Source: VFJJ01 sp031362415 (lineage in GTDB: Bacteria; Actinomycetota; Acidimicrobiia; IMCC26256; VFJJ01). Taken from it: DNA of 64,000 nucleotides. Position numbers and translations under genes: made by a program. This document shows positions 9,129 through 17,520 of this stretch, piece after piece. Positions within the stretch are counted from its first letter, which is position 1, and each line of letters starts with the position of its first letter. The DNA lies in the NCBI GenBank assembly GCA_031362415.1, contig JANLSK010000133.1, positions 1 to 64,000 on the forward strand, written 5' to 3'. Under the pieces are notes generated by a model. It did not search any database and had not been told where the DNA came from. It saw nothing but the letters and a program-made list of their open reading frames with translations.

Positions 9129-10223
9129 TCACGGGATACGGACAGGCATCAGGAGGTACGTGTAGTTCCCGTGCTCGGCGCTCTTGAGCGTCGCCGGCTT
9201 GAGCCCGTCGAGCGTGTCAAGGTACACCTCGGCACCGTCGATCGCGTTGAGCCCGTCGATGAGGAACTCGGGGTTGAAGGCTACGGTCATCTCGGTGCCC
9301 TCGTACTTTGCGTCGAGGGACTCGAAGGCCCGGCCGACATCCTGAGCACTGGCTGTGAGCTCGATCCCTTCGCTGGACAACGACAACTTCACCGGCGTGT
9401 TGTCGCGGCCCTGGGCCACGAGACGCACTCGGCGAACAGCCTCGGCGAAAGGCTCCTTGGCCAACGTGACACGGTTCGGGTAGTCGCTCGGGAGGAGCTG
9501 GCGGTAGTTGGGGAACTCGCCCTCGATCAAACGGGTGGTCACTCGGGTGGAGCCGGCCACGAACTGCGCTTCGCGGGTGCCGAGGATCACGGTGACGTCG
9601 TTGGTCCCGAGCACACGGAGGAGCTCGGCCAGGGCCTTGGCCGGAACGAGCACGCGGCGACCCTCCTCCAACAGGTGCTCACCGGGAAGGTCACGTACAG
9701 CCAGCCGGTACGAATCGGTGGCCACCAGCCGGAGCCCGTTGGGATCGGACTCGAAGAGCACACCGGTGAGGATGGGACGGGCATCGTCGCGAGACGCTGC
9801 CGGAACCACCTGGCGCAACGCCTCGCTCAGGACAGCGCCGGCCACCACGACACCGTCGACCTCGACCACGGGCAGGCGAGGGAAGTCCTCCACCGGAAGT
9901 ACCGGGATCCTGAACTCGGAACGGTCGGCCGTGATCGTGGCTTCGTCGTCGTGGATCTCGATCGTGACCGTCGACGCTGACATCGACTTCACGATGTCGC
10001 CCACGAGCTTGGGCACCACGGCCGCTCCAGGGGACAGAACCTCCACCGGAACCGAGGTCTCGATCGTGAGCTCGAGATCGGACCCCACCAACTCGACGCA
10101 TCCTTCGCCCGTGCGCACGAGCAGGCCAGAAAGCACGGGCATGGCCGCTGAGCGGGAGGTGACAGCTCGAAGGGCGGTTCCGATGGCCTCGACGAGCGCG
10201 AGACGGTCGCAGCGAAACTTCAC
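9129..10223 (-). CDS. dnaN: DNA polymerase III beta sliding clamp
   Basis: This 364-residue clamp encircles DNA and tethers polymerase and repair enzymes. It has the three repeated clamp domains, with typical segments LSGLLVRTGEGCVELVGSDLE in domain 1, RPILTGVLFE in domain 2 and the C-terminal PVRIP that ends the peptide-binding domain (family end MPMRL/MPVRI). Translation starts at GTG 10223 (MKFRCDRLAL) behind a GGGAG site. The long gap to dnaA is the origin candidate. Confidence 0.97.
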   Translation of the reverse strand: MKFRCDRLALVEAIGTALRAVTSRSAAMPVLSGLLVRTGEGCVELVGSDLELTIETSVPVEVLSPGAAVVPKLVGDIVKSMSASTVTIEIHDDEATITADRSEFRIPVLPVEDFPRLPVVEVDGVVVAGAVLSEALRQVVPAASRDDARPILTGVLFESDPNGLRLVATDSYRLAVRDLPGEHLLEEGRRVLVPAKALAELLRVLGTNDVTVILGTREAQFVAGSTRVTTRLIEGEFPNYRQLLPSDYPNRVTLAKEPFAEAVRRVRLVAQGRDNTPVKLSLSSEGIELTASAQDVGRAFESLDAKYEGTEMTVAFNPEFLIDGLNAIDGAEVYLDTLDGLKPATLKSAEHGNYTYLLMPVRIP

Positions 10224-10454
10224 GTCGGGCTCCCTTCTTTGTAGGGGTAAGAAGAATTGAAATTCAAGGTCAGCAGTAATAAGCCCTGTGGATTGTGGAC
10301 AACGGGCCGAATCTGCTGGTCAGGGGTAATATCACTGTCCCCTGGTCGTCCACCGTCACGCACACCCTCGGAGTCACACGCATGATATTTTATGGAGTTC
10401 CTCCACATCTCAGGGTAGCTCCGTCCCCAGGTGTCCACAGGGTTATCCACAGGA
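10224..10454. other. oriC: candidate chromosomal origin oriC (dnaA-dnaN spacer)
   Basis: A 231-base spacer that is clearly richer in A+T than its surroundings (for example 10245-10285 and the ATGATATTTTATGG run at 10382). It holds DnaA boxes: TTGTCCACA on the minus strand (10294-10302, perfect), an overlapping CAATCCACA (10287-10295), GTGTCCACA (10431-10439) and TTATCCACA (10443-10451, perfect, four bases past the dnaA stop). Origins lie in this spacer in Mycobacterium and Streptomyces, and genes point away from here on both sides. Four boxes are few for an actinobacterial origin, so part of oriC may lie elsewhere. Confidence 0.65.
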
Positions 10455-11927
10455 TCACGAGCCCGGATGACGAATGCGGCTGGTGAGCTCATTGACCTGA
10501 TCGAAGATGGCCCGGCGCTCGCCCATCAGGGCGTCGATCTTGGTCACGGCGTGCATGACGGTGGTGTGGTCGCGACCACCGAAGACCTTGCCGATCTGGG
10601 GATAGCTGTAGTCGGTCAGCTCGCGAAAGACGTACATACCGATCTGGCGGGCGATCACCAGGGTGCGGCGACGGCTCTTGCCGATGAGCTCGTCGACCGT
10701 CCAACCGAACATCTTGGCTGTCTCGTCGAGGATCATCTGCGGCGTGATCACCCGGGGTTCGCTGCTCGGGAGCAGGTCGGAGAGGACGTGGCGGGCCAGT
10801 TCGGCGGTTGCTCGGACCCGGTTGAGGTTGGCGTAGGCCGCCACCCGGATGAGCGCCCCTTCGAGCTCGCGGACGTTGTCGGTGATCTGGGCTGCGATGA
10901 ACGCGTACACCGCATCGGGGATGGCCGTGAACCCTTTCAGCTCAGCCTTTTTTTGGAGGATGGCCAGGCGGGTCTCGAACTCCGGAGGCTGGATGTCGGT
11001 GATGAGGCCCCAACCAAATCGGGTGCGCAGGCGATCTTCCAGCGTGGCGATGCTGTTCGGGGGCCGGTCGGACGAGATGACGATCTGGTTGTGGTTCTCG
11101 TAGAGGGAGTTGAACGTGTGGAAGAACTCCTCCTGAAGCCCCTCCTTGCTCTCCATGAACTGGATGTCGTCGACGAGCAGGACGTTCACGCTGCGGTAGC
11201 GCCGCTTGAAGTCGGGCATGGTGTTGGTGCGGATGGCGTCGACGAACTCGTTCATGAAGGTCTCGGTGGAGACGTACCGCACCAGCATGTGCGGGAACTG
11301 CTGGAGCACGTAGTGGCCGATGGCCTGCAGCAGGTGGGTCTTGCCCAGCCCCGCGGCACCGTAGATGAACAAGGGGTTGTACGACTTGGCCGGGGTCTCG
11401 GCCACCGAGAGCGCCGCGGCCCAGGCGAACCGGTTCGACGCGCCGATGACGAACTCTTCGAACGAGTATCGAGGGTTCAGAGGGTCGGTGGTCGCCCGGG
11501 TCGGGGCCGGAGCGGCTCCGGCAGGGAGGGACTCGACCGTCTCGGGCACGGGTCCAGCCGTCCGATTGTCAGCCGGCACGGGCCTACCGGCTGCTTCGAG
11601 GTCGCGCTTGGGGACCTCGACCACGAGCTCGATCTGGAGCTCCTCACCGACCGCTTCGCGCAGGACGTCACGGATGAGCCCGTTGTAGGTGGACGAGATC
11701 CGGTCGCGCACGACGGTGCTCGGAACGGCGAGGAAGAGGGTCTCGTCCTCGAGGCGCAACGCCCGGACCCCTTCGAACCAGGTCAGCCAGGTCGCGTCGC
11801 TGAGATGCGAACGGAGCGCCGACGCGCCACGTTCCCACAGTGCTGAGGCTGTGAGCTCGGGGGTCGAGCTGGCATCGGATGCTGCGTTTTCCACAGGGTC
11901 TTCCACAGGTGTGGACGATGGAAACAC
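10455..11927 (-). CDS. dnaA: chromosomal replication initiator DnaA
   Basis: The AAA+ initiator that binds DnaA boxes and opens oriC. Domain I is at residues 15-100, a Pro/Ala-rich linker follows, the AAA+ domain has Walker A GAAGLGKTHLL and Walker B VLLVDDIQF, and domain IV carries the box-binding signature GGRDHTTVMHAV. I start it at GTG 11927 (490 residues, MFPSSTPVED), the first start with a Shine-Dalgarno (AGGTGG); the frame stays open far upstream but that part lies antisense to rpmH and rnpA and is not coding. The 5' end of the gene holds three degenerate DnaA boxes, and its ribosome binding site sits in a hairpin. Confidence 0.97.
   Translation of the reverse strand: MFPSSTPVEDPVENAASDASSTPELTASALWERGASALRSHLSDATWLTWFEGVRALRLEDETLFLAVPSTVVRDRISSTYNGLIRDVLREAVGEELQIELVVEVPKRDLEAAGRPVPADNRTAGPVPETVESLPAGAAPAPTRATTDPLNPRYSFEEFVIGASNRFAWAAALSVAETPAKSYNPLFIYGAAGLGKTHLLQAIGHYVLQQFPHMLVRYVSTETFMNEFVDAIRTNTMPDFKRRYRSVNVLLVDDIQFMESKEGLQEEFFHTFNSLYENHNQIVISSDRPPNSIATLEDRLRTRFGWGLITDIQPPEFETRLAILQKKAELKGFTAIPDAVYAFIAAQITDNVRELEGALIRVAAYANLNRVRATAELARHVLSDLLPSSEPRVITPQMILDETAKMFGWTVDELIGKSRRRTLVIARQIGMYVFRELTDYSYPQIGKVFGGRDHTTVMHAVTKIDALMGERRAIFDQVNELTSRIRHPGS
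11887..11918. promoter_or_regulatory. degenerate DnaA boxes inside the dnaA 5' end
   Basis: Three DnaA-box-like 9-mers lie within the first 14 codons of dnaA: TTTTCCACA (11887-11895), TCTTCCACA (11899-11907) and, inverted, TCGTCCACA (11910-11918). Each differs from TTATCCACA or TTGTCCACA by one or two bases. They suggest autoregulation by DnaA. The protein reads through them as PVEDPVEN, so codon choice may be constrained. Confidence 0.45.
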
Positions 11928-11933
11928 GTCCTG

Positions 11934-11953
11934 ACCACCTCGTTCGAGGTGGT
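11934..11953 (-). promoter_or_regulatory. hairpin burying the dnaA ribosome binding site
   Basis: The palindrome ACCACCTCGTTCGAGGTGGT can fold in the dnaA mRNA as an 8-bp stem with a GAAC loop. The 3' arm contains AGGUGG, the only good Shine-Dalgarno for GTG 11927, with six bases between the stem and the start codon. It may be a translational switch or, as DNA, a binding site for a dimeric regulator. Confidence 0.55.
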
Positions 11954-12400
11954 GTTCACGGAATGAGGCTCGCGGGTTGTTGTGGGTCGGCGCCGAGGGG
12001 AAGTGGTCGCCGGCGTTCCTGTGGGGGACCAACCCGGCCGCTGGAGCGGAGCGCACGCTATCAGGCGACCCTCGCACGCTCAACACGAACCAGGCCCGGT
12101 ACCGTTCGGCGCTGCGACACCGCAACCGATGTCGAGCGACACGGGGCAGCCCACGAGCCCAACCGGACGCCGAGGGCCGAGTGTGACCCACGTCTTGGCA
12201 GCCGGTACACTTCGCCGCTGGTCGACGCGTCTGTGCGTCGAACACGGCATTCGTCGGCGGTCGGGACATCTGACCCGATTCGCCCGAAGCGAGTTCCCAG
12301 GGATCGGCCAGCCTCCAGCGAGTCGCACGGCCGGCATTCCCGACGCTGACACTGCCCCGGATGGGGTGCGTGTTCGGCGGATCGTCGAGGAGACAACACT
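11954..12400. other. dnaA-rpmH divergent promoter region
   Basis: About 450 bases between the divergent dnaA and rpmH genes. No gene is supported here; the long open frame on the minus strand is a GC-rich shadow. The region should hold both promoters. I found no perfect DnaA box and no clear -10/-35 pair. Confidence 0.5.
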
Positions 12401-12535
12401 GTGAAGCGCACGTTCCAGCCGAACACTCGCAAGCGCAAGAAGACGCATGGGTTTCGGGTACGCATGAGTACTCGTGCAGGACGTGCTGTCCTGGCTGCCC
12501 GGCGCCGCAAGGGCCGGGAGCGACTGTCGGCCTGA
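12401..12535 (+). CDS. rpmH: 50S ribosomal protein bL34
   Basis: A 44-residue, highly basic ribosomal protein of the large subunit. The sequence begins MKRTFQPNTRKRKKTHGFRV and ends with the family motif AARRRKGRERLSA. It starts with GTG at 12401 behind GAGGAG. It is the first gene of the plus-strand rpmH-rnpA-yidD-yidC-jag unit, and its TGA overlaps the start of rnpA. Confidence 0.97.
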   Translation: MKRTFQPNTRKRKKTHGFRVRMSTRAGRAVLAARRRKGRERLSA

Positions 12536-12861
12536 TCTGGCGTGTCAGGGACCGGGCCACCTTCCGGTCGTTCGCAACGGGTATCCGCCGCCGCCGTGGT
12601 CCGGTGTCGGTGACACTCGTGCGTACCGACTCGATCACGCCGCCACGCGTCGCGTACGCGATCGGAAAGCGTGTGGGTTCTGCCGTCGAACGCAATCGCG
12701 TGCGGCGGCGTCTCCGGACGTGCGTGCACCAGCACGTCGAATCCCTGGTCAGCGGGGGTTCGTATCTGTTGAGTGTCGGTCCTGCCGCGGTATCCATGAG
12801 CTTCGCCGAGCTGTCGGAGCATGTCGGCTCGGCGCTCGGCGCTGTTCGGGACGCCCGGTGA
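12532..12861 (+). CDS. rnpA: ribonuclease P protein component
   Basis: The 109-residue protein subunit of RNase P, which trims the 5' ends of tRNA precursors. The signature RVAYAIGKRVGSAVERNRVRRRLR matches the conserved RNR motif. No ATG or GTG lies near the proper N-terminus (LIWRVRDRATF); the only sensible start is CTG 12532, whose CTGA overlaps the rpmH stop codon. A GGGAG lies 11 bases upstream. The end overlaps yidD by four bases. The RNase P RNA gene is not in the window. Confidence 0.9.
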   Translation: MIWRVRDRATFRSFATGIRRRRGPVSVTLVRTDSITPPRVAYAIGKRVGSAVERNRVRRRLRTCVHQHVESLVSGGSYLLSVGPAAVSMSFAELSEHVGSALGAVRDAR

Positions 12862-13274
12862 CGGGCACCGTGGTTCTCGTCGACGCCGAGGGCGAAGCGA
12901 ACTCCGGTGTGGTCGGCCGTCACGGCGCCCGTCCGGGAGTGGTCGCGCGGCTTCTGCTCGGAGCGATCAACGGGTACCGGTGGTTCTCCCGCCTGTTTCC
13001 CAATCGGTGCCGGTACTGGCCGACCTGCTCGCAGTATGCGCTCGACGCGGTGTCGGGATGGGGTGCCGTCCGGGGTTCGTGGCTTGCCCTGCGCCGGATC
13101 GGACGGTGCCATCCTTGGGGCGGCAGCGGCCTCGACCCCGTTCCCGTGCGAGCAGCGCAGCCGCAGCCGAAACCGACCTGCCCGAACACCAGTTCGCTCG
13201 AGCATCTTCATCATCTCCGGGCCCATGACCTCTCGGCCCCCGACGAAGTGGGATCACCATGCTCTCCACGTTGA
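12858..13274 (+). CDS. yidD: YidD membrane-protein insertion efficiency factor
   Basis: A 138-residue protein that assists YidC-dependent insertion. The family core is NGYRWFSRLFPNRCRYWPTCSQYALDAV and RRIGRCHPWGGSGLDPVP, with the conserved cysteines. It starts with GTG at 12858, overlapping the rnpA stop (GTGA), and its end overlaps the yidC start by 16 bases. Both ends are longer than in the usual 70-100-residue family member; the C-terminal 35 residues look non-conserved. Confidence 0.9.
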   Translation: MTGTVVLVDAEGEANSGVVGRHGARPGVVARLLLGAINGYRWFSRLFPNRCRYWPTCSQYALDAVSGWGAVRGSWLALRRIGRCHPWGGSGLDPVPVRAAQPQPKPTCPNTSSLEHLHHLRAHDLSAPDEVGSPCSPR

Positions 13275-14449
13275 CCGTTGCCGCGGTGGTGGCGATCGCC
13301 ATCTTCGACTCGCTCGTCGATGGCCTCGGGTCCCTGCTGGCGTTCTTCTACGGGCTCATCCCCAACTACGGCGTCTCGATCATCCTGCTCACGATCGCCG
13401 TGCGCCTCCTGCTCTTCCCGCTGACGGCCAAGCAGGTCCGCTCGATGAAGCGGATGAGCCAGATGGCGCCCGAGATCAAGCGCCTGAAGGCCAAGTACGG
13501 CGATGACCGCCAGAAACTCAACGAGGAAACCCTCAAGTTCTACAAGGAAAACCAGATCAACCCGGCAGCTGGGTGCCTCCCCATCCTGTTGCAGATGCCG
13601 ATCTTCTTCGCTCTGTTCCGGGTGTTGCGCGAGCCCGCTCAGCACATCCCGGACACGTCGGAGCTGTTCGCCAAGATCTGCGCGAAGGCAACGAACGTGC
13701 TGGCCACGGTGGACGAGTGCAAGAAGGCGCCGTTCCCGAAACCGGCGAAGTTCCTGAACATGGACATGTTCGTCAAGGCCAGCGATGGTCCCGACGGAGG
13801 CTTCGACGGGTTCACGCAGGCCCTTCCCTACTTCGTGCTCATCGCACTGGTGATCCTCACGGGCCTCTACCAGGGCCGGATGATGCAGGCCCAGCAGAAG
13901 GACGCAGCACCGAGCGCTCAGGCGCAGCAGATACAGATGATCTCGAAGATCTTCCCGCTGATCATGGGATTCATCTCCTTCGGGATGCCTTCGGGCATCG
14001 TCTTGTACTTCCTCGTCGGCAACCTGTGGCAGATCGGTCAGCAGCGCTTGGTATTCAACCGTGAGGTGAAGATGCCGGAAATCAAGGTCCGTGACGACGA
14101 TGACGGGGATGCAGTGGCCGGCCCGAGCCGAGAGACCGGCTCGTCATCCAAGAAGACAGCCATCCTCGACGCCGACCGCTCGTCCGGCAACGATGCGAAG
14201 CCCGCGCTGCCATGGAAGCGTGCCGCCAAGCCTCCGGCGACGCCACCGTCGTTGGAGAAGCCGGCGTCTCCGTCGGCTCGCTCCGCTCCGAAGAAGCCCG
14301 ACCTGGGGAAATCGACCAAGCCATCGAATGTGTCCAAGCCGGGTACGGGCTCGTCGGGGACCGTGAAGAAGGGTCCGGGCGGTCAGTCGGCAGGCTCGGG
14401 TCGAGTCACTCCCAAGGGCGCCAACAACAAGAATCGAAAACGACCATAA
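13259..14449 (+). CDS. yidC: YidC/Oxa1 membrane-protein insertase
   Basis: A 396-residue insertase for Sec-dependent and Sec-independent membrane proteins. Hydrophobic segments lie near residues 5-40, 38-60, 115-130, 185-205 and 235-255. The conserved arginine that contacts substrates is in VRLLLFPLT, followed by the amphipathic hairpin KRMSQMAPEIKRLKAKYG and the motif NPAAGCLPILLQMPIFFALF. From residue 270 on there is a basic Ser/Pro/Lys-rich tail, common in species lacking a periplasmic domain and probably ribosome-contacting. The start overlaps yidD. Confidence 0.96.
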   Translation: MLSTLTVAAVVAIAIFDSLVDGLGSLLAFFYGLIPNYGVSIILLTIAVRLLLFPLTAKQVRSMKRMSQMAPEIKRLKAKYGDDRQKLNEETLKFYKENQINPAAGCLPILLQMPIFFALFRVLREPAQHIPDTSELFAKICAKATNVLATVDECKKAPFPKPAKFLNMDMFVKASDGPDGGFDGFTQALPYFVLIALVILTGLYQGRMMQAQQKDAAPSAQAQQIQMISKIFPLIMGFISFGMPSGIVLYFLVGNLWQIGQQRLVFNREVKMPEIKVRDDDDGDAVAGPSRETGSSSKKTAILDADRSSGNDAKPALPWKRAAKPPATPPSLEKPASPSARSAPKKPDLGKSTKPSNVSKPGTGSSGTVKKGPGGQSAGSGRVTPKGANNKNRKRP

Positions 14450-14499
14450 GCACGGCGGCCGGCACGACCGGCTGACCGTCACGGGCAAGGAACGCATCG

Positions 14500-15426
14500 A
14501 TGGAGTGGGTTGTCATCAGCGCCAAAACAGTCGAGGAAGCGCTGGAACGCGCCCTCGACCAACTGGGAGTCGACGAGAGCGAACTCGAACACGAGGTCGT
14601 TGACGAGGGACAGAAGGGCCTTCTCGGGAGATTCGGTACAAAGCCCGCCCAGATCCGGGCTCGTGTGCGCCCGGTCTCGCGTGAGAAGCCCGACACTCGC
14701 CGGCGTCGACGCCGTACGTCGGGACGGGACGAGGCTGGCGACCGGCCGAGCTCAAATGGGGGTTCGGGAGCAGCCCCGGAAGGGGCGAGCCCGCGTGGCG
14801 GCGGTCGGACCCGGGATGGCGCCCCGAACGGCGGCTCTCGAAGCGCAGCGGGTGACGGGACTGCCGGGGAGCCCAAGCCCCGGAGCAATGGTGGTGCGAA
14901 GCCCACGAGGGAACGCCGGGAACGCCCGGCACCGACGGAAGAGGAGCAGACCATGGTCGACGAGATCCCCCTGGAAGAGCAGGCCGAACATGTACGGCAG
15001 TTCATGGTGGGGCTGGTCGAGACCATTGGTCTCACCGCCACGGTGCGGGCCGCAATCATTGACGACACCGTTGCCGTGACGGTCGACGGGGACGGGCTGG
15101 GAGTCCTGATCGGGCCCCGAGGAGCCACGATCGAGTCGACGCACGAGCTGTGCCGTTCGGCCTTGCAGCAGTTCACCGGGGGTCATGGTGCCCGGATGAC
15201 CGTTGATATTGCCGGCTATCGCGAGCGTCGACAGATCGCCCTCGAGGAGTTTGCCCGTACCGTTGCCGAGCAGGCCCGCGAAACCGGGCGTGACCAGGTG
15301 CTGGAGCCCATGAGCTCGCTCGATCGCAAGATCGTGCACGATGCCGTGACGGGTATCGAGGGGATCGCCACGGAGTCCCAGGGCGAAGAGCCCCGCCGGC
15401 GCGTGGTGATCAAGCCATCGGCGTGA
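14500..15426 (+). CDS. jag: Jag/KhpB RNA-binding protein (KH-R3H)
   Basis: A 308-residue RNA-binding protein found next to yidC in most Gram-positive bacteria. Order of domains: Jag-N (residues 1-50, MEWVVISAKTVEEALERALD), a disordered Gly/Arg/Ser-rich linker (about 60-145), a KH domain (150-220, with GVLIGPRGATIEST as the GxxG loop) and an R3H domain (230-300, REFARTVAEQA and the MSSLDRKIVHDAV motif). The linker is about 90 residues, longer than in most members. A good AAGGAA site precedes ATG 14500. It probably acts in post-transcriptional control of envelope genes. Confidence 0.93.
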   Translation: MEWVVISAKTVEEALERALDQLGVDESELEHEVVDEGQKGLLGRFGTKPAQIRARVRPVSREKPDTRRRRRRTSGRDEAGDRPSSNGGSGAAPEGASPRGGGRTRDGAPNGGSRSAAGDGTAGEPKPRSNGGAKPTRERRERPAPTEEEQTMVDEIPLEEQAEHVRQFMVGLVETIGLTATVRAAIIDDTVAVTVDGDGLGVLIGPRGATIESTHELCRSALQQFTGGHGARMTVDIAGYRERRQIALEEFARTVAEQARETGRDQVLEPMSSLDRKIVHDAVTGIEGIATESQGEEPRRRVVIKPSA

Positions 15427-15679
15427 GCTCACGACGGGTCGTCGGCCGAGGCGACATGCCGACCGACGATCCGTCCGGTGCGTGCCGGATGTCGTGCCGC
15501 CTCGCTCGAGGGGGTGGGCCGGGTCCGTACCCGCGCTGCTCGCGGTACGGTTGGAGCGTCCGCTTCGTGCGGAATGTGCGGCATATCCACAGTGTCCAGC
15601 AGGTGCGAGAGTTCCAGCTGCTTCGGGATGTCCAGGCTCCCCTCAAGCTCCAGTACGCCCAGAGCAGCGGACTCATGTG

Positions 15680-16297
15680 ATGACACCGGATGCCCCGCTC
15701 CTCGAGATGCTTGAGCGCGCCCGCGCCTTGGGGTTCCTGGGGCCGGGTCCAGTCGTTGCTCAGCACGCCCATGCTCTCGCGCACATCGCCTGTGTTGCTC
15801 AGATACCGACCCGATTCCTCGATCTTGGCGCTGGTGGGGGCGTGCCTGGCCTGGTGGCCGCGGCCCACTGGCCCGAGGCCCATGCGGTACTGATCGACGC
15901 CAGCGAGCGCCGCTGTCGGTTCCTCACCGAGGCGACGACGGCCCTCGGTCTGAGCGAGCGGGTCACCGTGTTGATGGGACGGGCCGAGGTGCTGGCTCAC
16001 GATCCCGAACTACGAGGCACCTTCCCCGTGGTCCTCAGTCGCTCGTTTGGCCCCCCCGCAGTCACGGCCGAGTGTGCTGCGGCCTTTCTCGAGCCAGGGG
16101 GCGTGCTCGTGGTCAGCGAGCCGCCGGTGCTCGTCGCAGGACGATGGAATGACGCCGCACTCCTGAGCCTCGGTTTCGATCATCCCGAGGTGGTGACCCT
16201 CGACGCCACCCGCTTCGCCGTGCTCCGGTGCTCCCGGCTGACAGATGATCGATTTCCGCGCCGGGACGGTGTCCCGGCCAAGCGTCCCCTGTGGTGA
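15680..16297 (+). CDS. rsmG: 16S rRNA (guanine-527-N7)-methyltransferase RsmG
   Basis: A SAM-dependent enzyme that methylates G527 of 16S rRNA; loss gives low-level streptomycin resistance in actinobacteria. The SAM motif is LDLGAGGGVPGLVAA, followed by VLIDASERRCRFL and the acidic-aromatic stretch of the family. I start at ATG 15680 (205 residues); GTG 15677 is an equal alternative, and the open frame further upstream shows no family features. A 250-base gap precedes it, so it may have its own promoter. The end is 13 bases from the first parS site. Confidence 0.93.
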   Translation: MTPDAPLLEMLERARALGFLGPGPVVAQHAHALAHIACVAQIPTRFLDLGAGGGVPGLVAAAHWPEAHAVLIDASERRCRFLTEATTALGLSERVTVLMGRAEVLAHDPELRGTFPVVLSRSFGPPAVTAECAAAFLEPGGVLVVSEPPVLVAGRWNDAALLSLGFDHPEVVTLDATRFAVLRCSRLTDDRFPRRDGVPAKRPLW

Positions 16298-16310
16298 GTC
16301 TTTGACGGTC

Positions 16311-16326
16311 TGTTCCACGTGGAACA
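16311..16326. other. parS: parS site 1
   Basis: Perfect 16-bp palindrome TGTTCCACGTGGAACA, the actinobacterial centromere sequence bound by ParB. It is 13 bases after the rsmG stop. Confidence 0.93.
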
Positions 16327-16420
16327 GACCGGGGCTGGGGCGGGGGATGGCCGCGGTTTGCCGCTCGATGCGCGGGGAGGCTGGTCTGTGCTGCGGATGA
16401 GCCGGTGCGGTTCGTTCCGG
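16327..16420 (+). repeat. parS downstream block, copy 1
   Basis: About 90 bases that follow parS 1 recur after parS 2. Shared words in order are CCGCGGTTTGCCG, GCGGGG, GGCTGGTCT, GCGGATGAGCCGGT. No coding content is apparent. It may recruit an extra factor or help ParB spreading. Confidence 0.6.
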
Positions 16421-16465
16421 TGCCTGGGCGTCGGATGGTGGGGGCCGCGGCCTCGGGTCTCGGCG

Positions 16466-16527
16466 CGATCGGCGACCCGGTGGGCTTTTCAGGGTGACCC
16501 TGTCACCACGGGGTGTCCCGGGTCGTC
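16466..16527 (+). repeat. parS upstream block, copy 1
   Basis: A 62-base block directly before parS 2 that recurs before parS 3. It contains GCGACCC, then the interrupted palindrome GGTGAC-CCT-GTCACC (16493-16507), then GGGGTGTCCCGGGT. The spacing from palindrome to parS is 20 bases here. Confidence 0.65.
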
Positions 16528-16543
16528 TGTTCCACGTGGAACA
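16528..16543. other. parS: parS site 2
   Basis: A second perfect TGTTCCACGTGGAACA, 217 bases from the first. It carries both a conserved upstream block and a conserved downstream block. Confidence 0.93.
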
Positions 16544-16625
16544 GGTCCGGGGCGTTGATGACCGCGGTTTGCCGTTTGATTGGCGGGGGCTGGTCTAGCG
16601 GCGGATGAGCCGGTTCTGTTGGCGC
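16544..16625 (+). repeat. parS downstream block, copy 2
   Basis: Second copy of the block after parS 1, with CCGCGGTTTGCCG, GGCGGGGGCTGGTCT and GCGGATGAGCCGGT in the same order and similar spacing, but diverged at about one base in five. Confidence 0.6.
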
Positions 16626-17453
16626 CACGTCGTGATGGGATGACGGCCGCTCTGGGCGTCATCGAGCGTGAGCATGGGCGATGGCCAACGATGGTGACCC
16701 TGTTCGTGCATCCTGGGTGCTGAGGAGATCGGTCGCGGGGGCCGTGGGATGGGCCGGGTTGCGTCGGGGTGGTGTCAGCAGTCATCGTCCACCACGAGTT
16801 TCCCCTCCGCCCGCGGTTGGGAGCGCGACAATCGGACCGTGGAACGAGACCTCGACCGTGACGATGGTGGTGAGCGACGATCTTGCGGCTGTCGAGGCAG
16901 CGCTGCGATCGGGCCGGTTCGTCTGGGGTTGTGGTTCTTCGTGGCACTGTGGGGTCATGCACAGGGCCGGTGGCTCCGAGGCTCCGTTGGAAGCCACGAT
17001 GGCAGCGACCGGGATCGAGCTCGCTGCCCGGACTGCGGGACCGCGAGGGTCGACGGTTCCCTCGAACCGGAGCCGGGCCGAGTGCCTCCGGGTTCTCGCC
17101 ATCGTCCTTGCTCACGACTTCGAACCTGAGCTTTTCCGGATGCACCCGACCGGCTCGTGTAACGGCCCGCTGTCGAGGCCCTCGGCACGGCCGCAGCCGC
17201 GATCCCCGGCGACTCGGCGACCATCGGGCCGCGTAGCCGACAATTGTTGCGTTCACCCGAGGTCGGCTCGTCGAGGCTCGCTCGACTTGACCAGGCGTAC
17301 TTCGACGGGCTCGAAACTCTGTTCACGTATCCTCGATGAGCACCCCAGACGCATACTCATCGCCACCGAGCACGTCACCGTCATCCCCGCTTCCAACATC
17401 GCGCCACCACATATGCGTTTGGATGGTGCGGGTGGCGGTATCCCGGGTCCCGG

Positions 17454-17520
17454 GCGGGATCAGCGACCCAGGTGGCCATCAGGGTGACCCTGTCACCAGA
17501 GGGGGGTGTCCCGGGTGTCG
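17454..17520 (+). repeat. parS upstream block, copy 2
   Basis: Second copy of the block seen before parS 2: GCGACCC, then GGTGAC-CCT-GTCACC (17483-17497), then GGGGTGTCCCGGGT. Here 23 bases separate the palindrome from parS. Confidence 0.65.

Noticed and set aside
11928..13226. N-terminal extension of the dnaA frame by more than 430 codons
   Set aside because: It lies antisense to rpmH, rnpA and yidD, has no family features, and a good ribosome binding site supports GTG 11927.
16681..17487. Open frames of 100-270 codons between the parS sites and parA
   Set aside because: They lack ribosome binding sites and family features, overlap each other in several frames, and contain parS modules.
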